A stretch of 64,000 nucleotides of DNA from Bacteroidia bacterium (GTDB taxonomy: Bacteria > Bacteroidota > Bacteroidia > CAIKAF01). The notes below the pieces were generated by a model, which saw only the letters and a list, made by a program, of their open reading frames with translations, made no database searches and had not been told where the DNA came from. Positions 45,913-54,567 of the stretch are shown here, piece by piece. The position numbers and the translations under genes are program-made. Where the stretch lies: the NCBI GenBank assembly GCA_030427255.1, contig JAUHWY010000006.1:1-64000 (forward strand). The letters run 5' to 3'. How positions within the stretch are numbered: position 1 is the first letter of the stretch; every line of letters starts with the position of its first letter.

Positions 45913-45950
45913 CAGACCTTTGTGGCTCTTCGAAGGTACATCAAGGTCTG
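45913..45950. other. Inverted repeat in the purH leader
   Basis: CAGACCTT at 45913-45920 and AAGGTCTG at 45943-45950 form an 8-bp perfect stem with a 22-base loop, 28 bases before the purH start. It may be a leader hairpin or an operator for the divergent purH/permease pair. It does not resemble a known purine riboswitch. Confidence 0.25.
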
Positions 45951-45978
45951 CAAAAGCAGGCCTTAAAATTCATTAATT

Positions 45979-47496
45979 ATGGAAAGTATGCGTCCAAAAC
46001 GTGCGTTGTTGTCGGTATATTACAAAGACAAACTGGAGCCTTTGGCCAGGCAATTGCATGCCTTTGGCGTAGAGCTTATAAGTACCGGCGGTACCGGGAA
46101 ACAATTGGAATCATGGGGCTTACCTTGGACTGCTGTGGAAAAGCTAACCGGTTATCCGGAAGTTTTTGGAGGTCGAGTCAAAACCTTGCACCCTGTAATA
46201 TTTGGAGGTTTATTACAGCGCAGGAGCAATCCTCAAGACCTGCAAGATGCCCAAGCGCATGCTTTAGCTCCCATTGATTTGGTAGTGGTAGAATTGTACC
46301 CCTTTGCAGAAACGGTGCAACAGGGAGCCACAGCGCAAGAAATCATAGAAAAAATAGACATTGGTGGGGTATCGCTCATTCGAGCTGCGGCCAAAAACTT
46401 TAGCGATGTGCTTGTAATATCCTCTACTCAGGATGCGGACGAGCTTGCGGAGCATTTAAAGCAAAATACAGGAGAAAGCAGCTTAGCGTTTCGGCGCTCC
46501 ATGGCTGCGCGGGCCTTCCAACGGACTGCGGCCTACGATGCTCAAATTGAAGCCTGGTTTGCTACCGGCCAAGTGCTTAGCCACAGATTGGAAAGTCAGG
46601 ATTGGCAAAGCCTCCGATATGGTGAGAACCCACATCAAAAAGCCTTTTGGAAAGGACGAGCCGCAGACTGGTTTGAGGTTTTGAGCGGCAAACCTTTGTC
46701 TTTTAACAACCTCTTAGACCTAGAGGCAGGTTTGGACTTGCTGTCTGACGCAGGAGAAAATTCCTTGATGGTTCTAAAGCACAATGTGGCCTGCGGCTTT
46801 AGCAAGGCCATGGATGGCGTTGAAGCTTGGAAGGAGGCATTATCGGGCGACCCGGTAAGCGCATTTGGCGGAGTTATTATCAGTGGTCGCAAAATAACTA
46901 AAGCTATGGCTCAGGCCATGAACGAAGTATTCTTTGAATTATTAGCAGCGCCGGATTTTGAGCAGGAAGCATTGGAGGTTTTAAAAGAAAAGAAAAACAG
47001 GATACTGTTGCAGTTGACTCAGCAAGCCTCCTTTCCGGCGTGGAAACAAAAACAGCTGCTGGGAGGTGAATTGTGGCAAGAGCGCGACAATGGAATTCCG
47101 GAGGACCGCTTGGTTACCGGTCGATCCTTGAGCCAAGAGGAGACCAATGACCTTGCCTTAGCCAGGCTGTTGGTGAAGCATGCACGCAGCAATGCCATAG
47201 TAGTGGTAAAGAACCAAAAGCTCATTGGTACAGGCTCAGGACATGTAAGTAGAGTGGATGCCGCACGTTTTGCCCTACAAAAAGCCAAAGAGTTTGGGCA
47301 TGAGCTTAAGGGGGCGGTAATGGCCTCAGATGCCTTTTTCCCCTTTCCGGATTGCGTAGATTTGGCGGCTGAGGTGGGCATTAGCTGCATTTGGCAGCCG
47401 GGTGGCAGCGTGCGGGATCAAGCCTCTATTGATGCAGCAGAAGCGCATAACATAAGTATGGTAATGGGCGGTATACGGCACTTTCGGCATGGGTAG
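45979..47496 (+). CDS. purH: Bifunctional AICAR formyltransferase / IMP cyclohydrolase
   Basis: This 505-residue enzyme catalyses the last two steps of IMP synthesis. The N-terminal cyclohydrolase domain is MGS-like (ALLSVYYKDKLEPLARQL, ISTGGTGKQLESWG, GGRVKTLHPVIFGG). The C-terminal transformylase domain carries the Lys-His pair in VLKHNVACGFSKA and the end PGGSVRDQASIDAA...MVMGGIRHFRH. Length is normal. The 195-base stretch to mreB contains no gene. PurH is divergent from the ABC permease gene. Confidence 0.97.
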   Translation: MESMRPKRALLSVYYKDKLEPLARQLHAFGVELISTGGTGKQLESWGLPWTAVEKLTGYPEVFGGRVKTLHPVIFGGLLQRRSNPQDLQDAQAHALAPIDLVVVELYPFAETVQQGATAQEIIEKIDIGGVSLIRAAAKNFSDVLVISSTQDADELAEHLKQNTGESSLAFRRSMAARAFQRTAAYDAQIEAWFATGQVLSHRLESQDWQSLRYGENPHQKAFWKGRAADWFEVLSGKPLSFNNLLDLEAGLDLLSDAGENSLMVLKHNVACGFSKAMDGVEAWKEALSGDPVSAFGGVIISGRKITKAMAQAMNEVFFELLAAPDFEQEALEVLKEKKNRILLQLTQQASFPAWKQKQLLGGELWQERDNGIPEDRLVTGRSLSQEETNDLALARLLVKHARSNAIVVVKNQKLIGTGSGHVSRVDAARFALQKAKEFGHELKGAVMASDAFFPFPDCVDLAAEVGISCIWQPGGSVRDQASIDAAEAHNISMVMGGIRHFRHG

Positions 47497-47628
47497 ACCC
47501 AAAATTTAAGAAAATCAGGAGCAAAACAACCAAAAACCTAAGCTTAAACTCTAAAACATAAAAACAAAAAGAAGTCAACCATTTTGCCTTTTCGAGCAAA
47601 CAAAGCAAAGAATGCCCCGATTTTAATG

Positions 47629-47636
47629 TAGTTTTG
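47629..47636 (+). promoter_or_regulatory. Possible -7 promoter box for the mreB operon
   Basis: TAGTTTTG matches TAnnTTTG and would start transcription about 48 bases before the mreB start codon. No convincing TTG element was found at the right spacing. Confidence 0.3.
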
Positions 47637-47691
47637 TGAGGATTCTTCTGAGGAAGAGCATTTTTTTGTTGGATAGCTAATATTTGAGCCA

Positions 47692-48714
47692 TTGGGCCTG
47701 TTTGATTTTTTAACCCAGGATATTGCGATTGATTTGGGTACTGCCAATACCTTAATCATACACAACGACAAGGTGGTGGTAGACGAACCGTCGATTGTAG
47801 CCGTAGATCGTCGCACCAGTAAGGTAATTGCCATTGGCAAGGAAGCTTTATTAATGCATGGTAAAACCAATGCCAATATCGAGACCATTCGCCCTTTGAA
47901 AGATGGCGTGATTGCTGACTTTTATGCCGCCGAGGAAATGATACGGGGCATGATAAAAAAAATCAACGAGCGTAAACGCTGGGTAAAACCTTCCTTACGG
48001 ATGGTGATTTGCATTCCATCCGGCATTACCGAAGTAGAAAAACGGGCGGTAAAAGATTCGGCTGAACATGCCGGAGGTAAAGAAGTATGCCTAATTCACG
48101 AACCCATGGCCGCTGCTTTGGGCATTGGCATAAATGTAGAAGAGCCCAACGGCAATATGATTATTGATATTGGTGGAGGAACCTCTGAAATTGCAGTAAT
48201 CTCTTTGGGTGGCATTGTGTGCGATAAATCCATTCGGGTTGCCGGCGACGATTTAACCCACGACATTGAAGATTACATGCGGAGGCAGCACAACATTAAT
48301 ATTGGTGAGCGTACCGCAGAGCGTATCAAAATTGAAGTAGGAGCGGCACTTCAAGAGTTGGAAGAACCACCTGCAGACTTTGCGGTACATGGTCGGGACC
48401 TTATGACAGGTATTCCAAAAGAAATTACGGTGTCCTACCAAGAAATTGCCTTTGCCATAGACAAGACCATTTCAAAAATTGAAGCGGCCATACACTCGGC
48501 CTTGGAAATGACGCCCCCGGAATTGGCAGCAGACATTTTTAGAACGGGCATTTATTTGGCCGGCGGCGGAGCCTTATTGAGAGGTTTGGACACCAGAATA
48601 TCGCAAAAAACCAAACTCCCGGTACATATTGCAGAGGACCCTTTGCGTGCCGTGGCTCGGGGCACAGGTATTGCGCTCAAAAACATGGATAAATACTCTT
48701 TCTTGATCCGCTGA
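47692..48714 (+). CDS. mreB: Rod-shape-determining actin homologue MreB (TTG start)
   Basis: This 340-residue actin-like ATPase assembles under the inner membrane and guides the elongation complex. The start codon is TTG at 47692; reading MGLFDFLTQDIAIDLGTANT, it matches the conserved MreB N-terminus and no ATG is available. Phosphate and adenosine motifs DIGGGTSEIAVISLGG and YLAGGGALLRGL are present. It is the first gene of a five-gene unit mreB-mreC-mreD-mrdA-rodA, with mreC 13 bases downstream. Confidence 0.96.
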   Translation: MGLFDFLTQDIAIDLGTANTLIIHNDKVVVDEPSIVAVDRRTSKVIAIGKEALLMHGKTNANIETIRPLKDGVIADFYAAEEMIRGMIKKINERKRWVKPSLRMVICIPSGITEVEKRAVKDSAEHAGGKEVCLIHEPMAAALGIGINVEEPNGNMIIDIGGGTSEIAVISLGGIVCDKSIRVAGDDLTHDIEDYMRRQHNINIGERTAERIKIEVGAALQELEEPPADFAVHGRDLMTGIPKEITVSYQEIAFAIDKTISKIEAAIHSALEMTPPELAADIFRTGIYLAGGGALLRGLDTRISQKTKLPVHIAEDPLRAVARGTGIALKNMDKYSFLIR

Positions 48715-48727
48715 GTCCATACCCGGT

Positions 48728-49561
48728 ATGCAAAACCTACTGAAGTTCCTGTTTCGTTTTCGGCGCTTCCTCTTCTTTTTGGTTTTGCAAGGATTGGCTG
48801 TTTTTTTGATTTCCAAGCAATTTGCTTACCAAAGGTCGGTTGTAAACGATTTAACCTCCGGCCTAACAGGCTGGTTTTGGGGAGGCTACCAAGAAGCTGT
48901 ACAATACTTGCACTTAACCAAAGAGGTGGAGGCCTTAAGGAGGGAGAACGCCGAATTGCGTGGACATCTTCGCAGCTCCAAATATTTGGAATATGGCAAT
49001 TCCTGGGGGAAAGACAGCAGCTTAAATCAAGCCTACCGTTTTTTGCCGGCAGAAGTGCTCTACCTAAGTACGCGACAAGCCACCAATTATTTCACTTTAA
49101 ATGTAGGGCAAAAACATGGTGTACGCCCCAACATGGGCGTATTGGCCCCGGAGGGAGTTGTTGGAGTAATTACGCGGGTGAGCGACCATTTTTCGGGGGG
49201 AATTAGCTTATTGAATTCCGGAGGAGAAATGCAGCTTTCCGTTCAATTACGCAAAGAAGGACACTACGGCACCCTTGTTTGGGACGGAAACAACCCTTGC
49301 TGTGCTTGGGTAGAAAATGTAGGAAGCCATGTGGACGTTGCAAAAGGAGATACCGTAGAAACCAGCCTCTTGTCCACGCTTTTTCCTCCCGGCATTGCTG
49401 TGGGTACTGTGGACCACAGCGAAAGTCTGGGAAACGAACCGGGACAGCGCTTATACCTTAAATTATTCACCCACTTTGGGCGTTTGCATAGTGTGTATGT
49501 GGTCGACTATCTGCTGCAACAAGAAAAAGACAGCTTGGAGGAGGAAGTGCAAGGCTTATGA
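48728..49561 (+). CDS. mreC: Rod-shape-determining protein MreC
   Basis: This 277-residue protein has one N-terminal transmembrane helix (FLFFLVLQGLAVFLI), a coiled-coil segment (LTKEVEALRRENAELRGHL), and the two six-stranded periplasmic barrels of MreC (VGQKHGVRPNMGVLAPEGVVGVI, HFSGGISLLNSGGEMQLSVQL). It links MreB to PBP2 and MreD in the cell-elongation complex. The stop overlaps the mreD start by four bases. Confidence 0.95.
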   Translation: MQNLLKFLFRFRRFLFFLVLQGLAVFLISKQFAYQRSVVNDLTSGLTGWFWGGYQEAVQYLHLTKEVEALRRENAELRGHLRSSKYLEYGNSWGKDSSLNQAYRFLPAEVLYLSTRQATNYFTLNVGQKHGVRPNMGVLAPEGVVGVITRVSDHFSGGISLLNSGGEMQLSVQLRKEGHYGTLVWDGNNPCCAWVENVGSHVDVAKGDTVETSLLSTLFPPGIAVGTVDHSESLGNEPGQRLYLKLFTHFGRLHSVYVVDYLLQQEKDSLEEEVQGL

Positions 49562-50061
49562 AACAGACCGTCGGGCTTGTATTATCGGGCATCGTTTTTA
49601 TGCTCTTGGAACTGGGTTTGTTTAGCCGCATTTCTATGTCGCCCTTAGGGCCACTCATGATTTACCCCTTATTTCTATTTCGCTTACCCGCCACCATGCC
49701 CAAAGGCTGGTATCTATTTACAGGTTTTGGATTTGGACTTGTTTTAGACCTTTTTTTGCAGACCGGAGGCTTACATGCGGCAGCGGCCTCCGCCTTTTGC
49801 TTTTTTAGGCCTGCTGTATTTGGATTATATTTTACAAAAGACGACCTTGAGGATATGGGCAGACCAAGCATCACACGCATAGGCTTGGCAAAGTTTTTAC
49901 TCAATTTTGGCATTCTGGTGCTAATTCACCAATTGTTTTTTCATCTATATTCCATGTTTAGGGCAGACTTAATGGCCATACTTGCTCTTAAATGGATTAC
50001 AGGAAGCTTGCTTTCTTTAGTAGTTATGGTGCTTATTCACGGACTGTTTGTGCGTCGATAG
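49558..50061 (+). CDS. mreD: Rod-shape-determining protein MreD
   Basis: This 167-residue protein has five hydrophobic helices (GLVLSGIVFMLLELGLF, FTGFGFGLVLDLFLQ and others). It shares the FGFGLVLDLF signature and the position expected for MreD, an integral-membrane member of the elongasome. It overlaps mreC by four bases and is followed two bases later by the PBP2 gene, so all five genes are translated in tight succession. Confidence 0.92.
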   Translation: MKQTVGLVLSGIVFMLLELGLFSRISMSPLGPLMIYPLFLFRLPATMPKGWYLFTGFGFGLVLDLFLQTGGLHAAAASAFCFFRPAVFGLYFTKDDLEDMGRPSITRIGLAKFLLNFGILVLIHQLFFHLYSMFRADLMAILALKWITGSLLSLVVMVLIHGLFVRR

Positions 50062-50063
50062 TT

Positions 50064-51887
50064 ATGGAAAGCCGCCGATACATGTACTTTATAATGTTTG
50101 GCTTAGTGGCCTTCATTTTTCTAATTCGGCTATTCTTTCTGCAAGTTATAGACGACTCCTATAAAGCGGCGGCTGAAGGATACACCATTCGGCGGCTGGT
50201 TGACCACCCGGTTCGAGGAAATATTTTGGACAGAAACGGAGAAGTTTTAGCTACCAACGAGTTTGCCTACGACCTTATGCTTATTCCTGCCGAAACAGGA
50301 GAAGTAGATACCTTATTGCTGAGCTCCTTGACCGGGGTTTCTATGGAGGATTTTAGAATAGCTTATGCTAAAGTCGAAAGCAATTTAGAAAGCGGCCAAA
50401 ACCACAGCAAGCAACCTCAGGCCTTGGTTAGGGAACTTACCCTAAAATCTATGGCAGCCTTCAAAGAAAAAATGTACTTATTTCCCGGGTACTTTTTGAG
50501 CAAACGTTCGGTGAGGCGTTATCCTAACCCTACAGCAGCCCACGCCTTGGGCTACATTCGCGAGGCCGACAAAAAGGTGATTGAAAACAATCCCTATTAC
50601 CAGGCCGGTGACTATATCGGCGTAGCCGGTATTGAAAAATCCTACGAGGAGCTCTTAAGAGGCCAAAAAGGTGTTCGGAAAGTATATGTAGACGTTCGAA
50701 ACAATGAAAAAGGCCCCTTTATGCAAGGAGCTCTGGATACTGCTTCGGTAGCCGGGCATGACCTCACCACCACCCTTGACTTGTCCTTGCAAATGTTTGG
50801 AGAGGAACTCATGCAAGGCAAAAAAGGAGCCATTGTAGCCATTGAACCGGCAACAGGCGAAATTTTGGCCTTGGTTTCGGCACCCAACTACGACCCCAAT
50901 TGGATGGTGGGACGGAATTTACGGATGCATTATGGCGACCTCATGACCGACAAAAACCTACCTATGCTCAACCGGGCGGTTATGGACGGGTATCCACCCG
51001 GCTCAATTTTTAAAGTAATGAACGCCTTGGTTGGCCAACAAGAAGGCGTAATACACCGTAATACCGTAGTCCCATGCAGGGGTGGTTTCCGTCTTTCAGC
51101 TGCCCATACGGTTGGATGCCATGGCCACCCCGATGCCAATTTGCCCTTTTCCATAACCACCTCCTGCAACGCCTATTACTGCCATGTATTTAACGAAATC
51201 ACCAAAAAATACCCTACAGCAAGAGAAGGCTACAGCGCTTGGTACCAAAGGGCCAGGAAATTCGGGTTTGGCACCAATTTAGATTCAGACTTGCCGGAGG
51301 CCAAAGGGGGCTTGCTTCCGCCTCCTGAGTATTATGACAATAGATATGGAAAAGGCAGATGGCGCGGGCTAACGGTAATCTCTTTAGCCATAGGTCAGGG
51401 TGAACTCAAAGCCAATGCGCTCCAAATTGCCAATTTGGCCGTTATCGTTGCCAATAGAGGCTACTATATTACCCCACATATTGGAAAATCCGTCAAAGGT
51501 TCTTCGCTTTCTCAACAGCTGTTTAAACGACACGAAACTGGCATTGATACCGCACATTTTAAGGTAGTTTATGAGGGAATGTACGGCGCCGTGCATGGAG
51601 CAGGAGGTACGGCCCGGATTGCAAGAGTAGACAGTTTAACCATTTGCGGCAAGACTGGTACTGCTCAAAACCCCCACGGCAAAGACCACTCCGTTTTTAT
51701 GGCTTTTGCCCCTATGGATAATCCTAAAATTGCAGTAGGTGTTTTGGTGGAAAATGGTGGCTATGGTGCCACTTGGGCTGCACCCATTGCTTCCTTAATG
51801 ATAGAGAAATACTTAACCGACACCATTTCTCGAGCTTGGCTGCACGACCGCATCCGAAACGGTGTGCTAATCGACACCCTACAATGA
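50064..51887 (+). CDS. mrdA: Penicillin-binding protein 2
   Basis: The ATG at 50064 (MESRRYMYFIMFGLVAFIFL) is chosen over an upstream ATG inside mreD. This 607-residue transpeptidase has a short cytoplasmic tail, one transmembrane helix, a dimerisation domain (RGNILDRNGEVLATNEFAY) and the penicillin-binding domain. The catalytic motifs are SxxK with S314 and K317 (PPGSIFKV), SxN with S367-C-N369, and KTG beginning at K530 (CGKTGTAQNP). It cross-links peptidoglycan for cell elongation, with RodA as glycosyltransferase partner. Confidence 0.96.
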   Translation: MESRRYMYFIMFGLVAFIFLIRLFFLQVIDDSYKAAAEGYTIRRLVDHPVRGNILDRNGEVLATNEFAYDLMLIPAETGEVDTLLLSSLTGVSMEDFRIAYAKVESNLESGQNHSKQPQALVRELTLKSMAAFKEKMYLFPGYFLSKRSVRRYPNPTAAHALGYIREADKKVIENNPYYQAGDYIGVAGIEKSYEELLRGQKGVRKVYVDVRNNEKGPFMQGALDTASVAGHDLTTTLDLSLQMFGEELMQGKKGAIVAIEPATGEILALVSAPNYDPNWMVGRNLRMHYGDLMTDKNLPMLNRAVMDGYPPGSIFKVMNALVGQQEGVIHRNTVVPCRGGFRLSAAHTVGCHGHPDANLPFSITTSCNAYYCHVFNEITKKYPTAREGYSAWYQRARKFGFGTNLDSDLPEAKGGLLPPPEYYDNRYGKGRWRGLTVISLAIGQGELKANALQIANLAVIVANRGYYITPHIGKSVKGSSLSQQLFKRHETGIDTAHFKVVYEGMYGAVHGAGGTARIARVDSLTICGKTGTAQNPHGKDHSVFMAFAPMDNPKIAVGVLVENGGYGATWAAPIASLMIEKYLTDTISRAWLHDRIRNGVLIDTLQ

Positions 51888-53161
51888 ATCAGCGCATGCA
51901 AAGGGAACGAATTACCGGTAAAGCCGATGGCCTTCTGGTAATCATTTATGTGGTGCTTTGCCTTTTGGGTTGGCTTCATGTTTGGTCTGCCGCAGAATCT
52001 CAGGTTAGACCCTCGCCCTTTGATCCCGGTTATGAGCCCGGAAAACAACTGATTTGGATGGGCATTTGTACCGGTGTAGCCTTGGTACTTATGCTTTTGG
52101 ATACAAAAGTATTTCCTGCCTTTCGCAGCTTTGCTTACGCAGCCTCACTTGGACTTTTGGTTTTGGTGCTCATCATTGGTCAAGAAGTGGGAGGCAATAA
52201 AAGTTGGATTGTTTTGGGAAGCTCCATCAAAATTCAGCCCTCCGAATTTGCCAAATATGCCACCGCGCTCATGCTGGCCGGATTTATGTCTACCCAGCAA
52301 TTCAACCCTCGCATCAATAAGCATTGGTTCTTTGTGTTTGGGATTATTTTAATTCCCGCTATGTTGGTTTTGCTTGAAAAAGATACCGGTTCTACTTTAG
52401 TGTATGCCGGCTTCATATTGGCCTTGTTTCGCTTTGGACTCAACCGGGCTCTGCTCTTTTTAGGCCTTTTGGTGGCTGCGCTATTTCTTGCCTCTTTATT
52501 TATTACCCCTTGGTATTTGGTCTTGGGCTTGGTAACGGTTGCTGCTTTGGTTTGGTTCTTTGTTTTTAGGAAAAACAAACGGTCGCTATGGCCCATTTTG
52601 CTTTTAACCTTGGCACTTAGCGCCTTTACACTTGCCGGAAGATGGGTGTTCGACCATGTTTTACTACCCCACCAACAAACCCGTATCAAAGTACTGTTTA
52701 ACCCCGATTTAGACCCTAGAGGCAGCGGATGGAATGTAAACAACTCTAAAATGGCACTGGGCTCCGGTGGCTTGGCCGGCAAAGGCTTTTTGAAAGGTTC
52801 TTTAACCCAACTCAAATTTGTTCCCAAGCAGCATACCGACTTTATTTTTTCTGCCATTGGGGAGCAATGGGGATTCCTTGGAACCTCCTTTGTTATTTTG
52901 CTTTATCTGGGATTGTTGTATCGATTGGTTTGGAAAGCAGAAGCGCAAAGGTCCGAATTTGCTAAGGTATTTGGCTATTTGGTTGCCTGCATTTTGTTCT
53001 TCCACTTTTTCATGAACGTGGGTACTACCATTGGGTTGGCACCTGCGGTGGGTGTTCCTCTACCCTTTGTGAGCTATGGGGGTTCCAGTTTGCTCGGCTT
53101 TACCCTACTCTTGTTTACCTTTATTAAGTTGGATGCCCACAACAAAGAGGTGCTGCGGTAA
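51884..53161 (+). CDS. rodA: Rod-shape-determining SEDS glycosyltransferase RodA
   Basis: The ATG at 51884 overlaps the PBP2 stop (ATGA) and gives 425 residues with ten transmembrane helices. SEDS signatures are seen (GGNKSWIVLGSSIKIQPSEFAKYATALMLAG; KQHTDFIFSAIGEQWGFLGT; GVPLPFVSYGGSSLL). RodA polymerises glycan strands with PBP2. One long linker between helices (about residues 200-260) includes extra charged residues seen in Bacteroidota RodA. It ends the elongasome operon. Confidence 0.96.
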   Translation: MNQRMQRERITGKADGLLVIIYVVLCLLGWLHVWSAAESQVRPSPFDPGYEPGKQLIWMGICTGVALVLMLLDTKVFPAFRSFAYAASLGLLVLVLIIGQEVGGNKSWIVLGSSIKIQPSEFAKYATALMLAGFMSTQQFNPRINKHWFFVFGIILIPAMLVLLEKDTGSTLVYAGFILALFRFGLNRALLFLGLLVAALFLASLFITPWYLVLGLVTVAALVWFFVFRKNKRSLWPILLLTLALSAFTLAGRWVFDHVLLPHQQTRIKVLFNPDLDPRGSGWNVNNSKMALGSGGLAGKGFLKGSLTQLKFVPKQHTDFIFSAIGEQWGFLGTSFVILLYLGLLYRLVWKAEAQRSEFAKVFGYLVACILFFHFFMNVGTTIGLAPAVGVPLPFVSYGGSSLLGFTLLLFTFIKLDAHNKEVLR

Positions 53162-53231
53162 TTCCTTATTTGGCAACACATTCAATATACATTGCCTTTT
53201 ATTTAAAGTTAAATTGGTGTACTTTAGATGC

Positions 53232-53729
53232 ATGAAAACTATCCTAATTGCCTTAAGCCTAAGCTTATCCCTCAACCTTTTAGCCCAAGAATCCAAAGGA
53301 GAAATTATACTTTGGTGGAAAATACCCACTGCCTCGGCTTCGGACACCAGCTTTTCCGTTATTGGCAAACAATTGGATCCTGCGCCTTGGTGCAAAAACC
53401 TGGCAGACCGGTTGGGGCAAAGCCCGGAAACCGATGAATTAAGTTGGACCTTTTCGAACCTGACGGTTGAAGGGCTGGGAAGCGGATTGAGTTTGAGGGT
53501 TTGGGATGGCTTTTACACGTATAACCCAACAAAGAAAGAGACAAGGAAAGGAGTGTTTACTACTAAGGGGCAACGCGATAAGTTTCTTAAATCCTTGGCA
53601 AAAAGTGCTTCCAAACCAAACGAAAGTTTCCGAGCACCGAATTTCGATCTTCGGGATGCCTCCGGAAATTCCGTAATTGACAGCGGAATAAAAGCAAAAA
53701 GGTTCATGGATTGGTTAAACACTTTTTGA
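53232..53729 (+). CDS. Exported protein, paralogue of the downstream gene (unknown)
   Basis: The ATG at 53232 (MKTILIALSLSLSLNLLAQ) gives a signal peptide and 165 residues; longer frames run into rodA. The mature part contains GxGxxLxLxxxDGfy (GLGSGLSLRVWDGFYTY) and ends LRDASGNSVIDSGIKAKRFMDWLN. The same order occurs in the gene at 54069 (GLGQQLTLKISDGYFRN...VDGSGNEILRSRKQVKLFLDWLN). The two are tandem paralogues of no known family, probably periplasmic. TACTTTAG just upstream is a weak -7 box. Confidence 0.7.
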   Translation: MKTILIALSLSLSLNLLAQESKGEIILWWKIPTASASDTSFSVIGKQLDPAPWCKNLADRLGQSPETDELSWTFSNLTVEGLGSGLSLRVWDGFYTYNPTKKETRKGVFTTKGQRDKFLKSLAKSASKPNESFRAPNFDLRDASGNSVIDSGIKAKRFMDWLNTF

Positions 53730-53747
53730 CGAAACTCTTTGAAGAAT

Positions 53748-53919
53748 GGCCCCCGGCCATAAGCGAATGCCACCCAAGCAGGCGTCCATAGCGGGCGCCC
53801 TGAGGAGGCGACCACAGGAAGCCCCCGCAAGGGCTTGCCCGATATAGGACGATGCGCAGGTGGGCAGCAGCCCAATGGCCGTTCTGGAAGGTAATCCCAA
53901 TTTGGAAGCGGGGCCCCCG
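53748..53919. repeat. GC-rich inverted-repeat element E6 (family B)
   Basis: Starts GGCCCCCGGCC and ends GCGGGGCCCCC, enclosing CGGCCAT (53754-53760) with ATGGCCG (53875-53881), and shares the ordered blocks ATGCCAMCC and CTGAGGAGGC with E3 at 28887-29061. It lies 18 bases after the stop of the first paralogue; the remaining 150 bases up to the second paralogue are AT-rich and hold nothing else recognisable. Confidence 0.65.
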
Positions 53920-54068
53920 ACAAAAAAATCTCTACATAATTTTTATTATATATTTGATTTTCAGATATTTAACTTTTAAAAAATCTCTACATCGGCTTTT
54001 CTCAGCCCGCTTACCCTAATTCTGGGCAATGGAATCCTATTTTTGCCGTTTTAGTCTAAATTTAACCC

Positions 54069-54560
54069 ATGAAACATATCCCTTTTATACTGGTTTTGAC
54101 CCTATCCTCCGGGCTTTTTGCGCAGGGAAATGAGCATCCTTTCCATCTCATGGGCTGGAGCACCGAATCTACGGGTGACTCCACCTTCACCATATATGCC
54201 ACCGAGGAAAATGCAGAGGCTTGGAGCAACAAACTTGGCCAAATCTTAGGAATTACGACAGAGCTGAGCGATGGCCAATGGATTTTTCGCGGTCTCGAAA
54301 TTCAAGGTTTGGGGCAACAGCTGACTTTAAAAATTTCGGATGGTTATTTCCGCAATGGAGAAAAAACCGCAAATATGGGCTTTTATTATAAGCCCGCAGA
54401 TGCTAAAAGACACGAAAAACGAAAAGCTAAGGCCGAAGCCAAGGGTGAAACCCTGGTGCGCATAACGCATGCCCAACTAGTCGACGGTTCGGGAAACGAA
54501 ATCCTACGGAGTCGAAAGCAAGTAAAACTGTTTTTGGATTGGTTAAACAACCCACATTAA
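54069..54560 (+). CDS. Exported protein, paralogue of the upstream gene (unknown)
   Basis: This 163-residue protein has a signal peptide (MKHIPFILVLTLSSGLFAQ) and the same domain as the gene at 53232. Matching blocks are DSTFTIYATEENAEAWSNKL, LEIQGLGQQLTLKISDGYF and the end EILRSRKQVKLFLDWLN. A Lys/Arg/Glu-rich segment (RHEKRKAKAEAKGE) replaces the shorter basic loop of its sister. It is unknown. The gap to the convergent alaS is seven bases. The pair probably arose by duplication, with a repeat element between the copies. Confidence 0.72.
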   Translation: MKHIPFILVLTLSSGLFAQGNEHPFHLMGWSTESTGDSTFTIYATEENAEAWSNKLGQILGITTELSDGQWIFRGLEIQGLGQQLTLKISDGYFRNGEKTANMGFYYKPADAKRHEKRKAKAEAKGETLVRITHAQLVDGSGNEILRSRKQVKLFLDWLNNPH

Positions 54561-54567
54561 CAACCAC

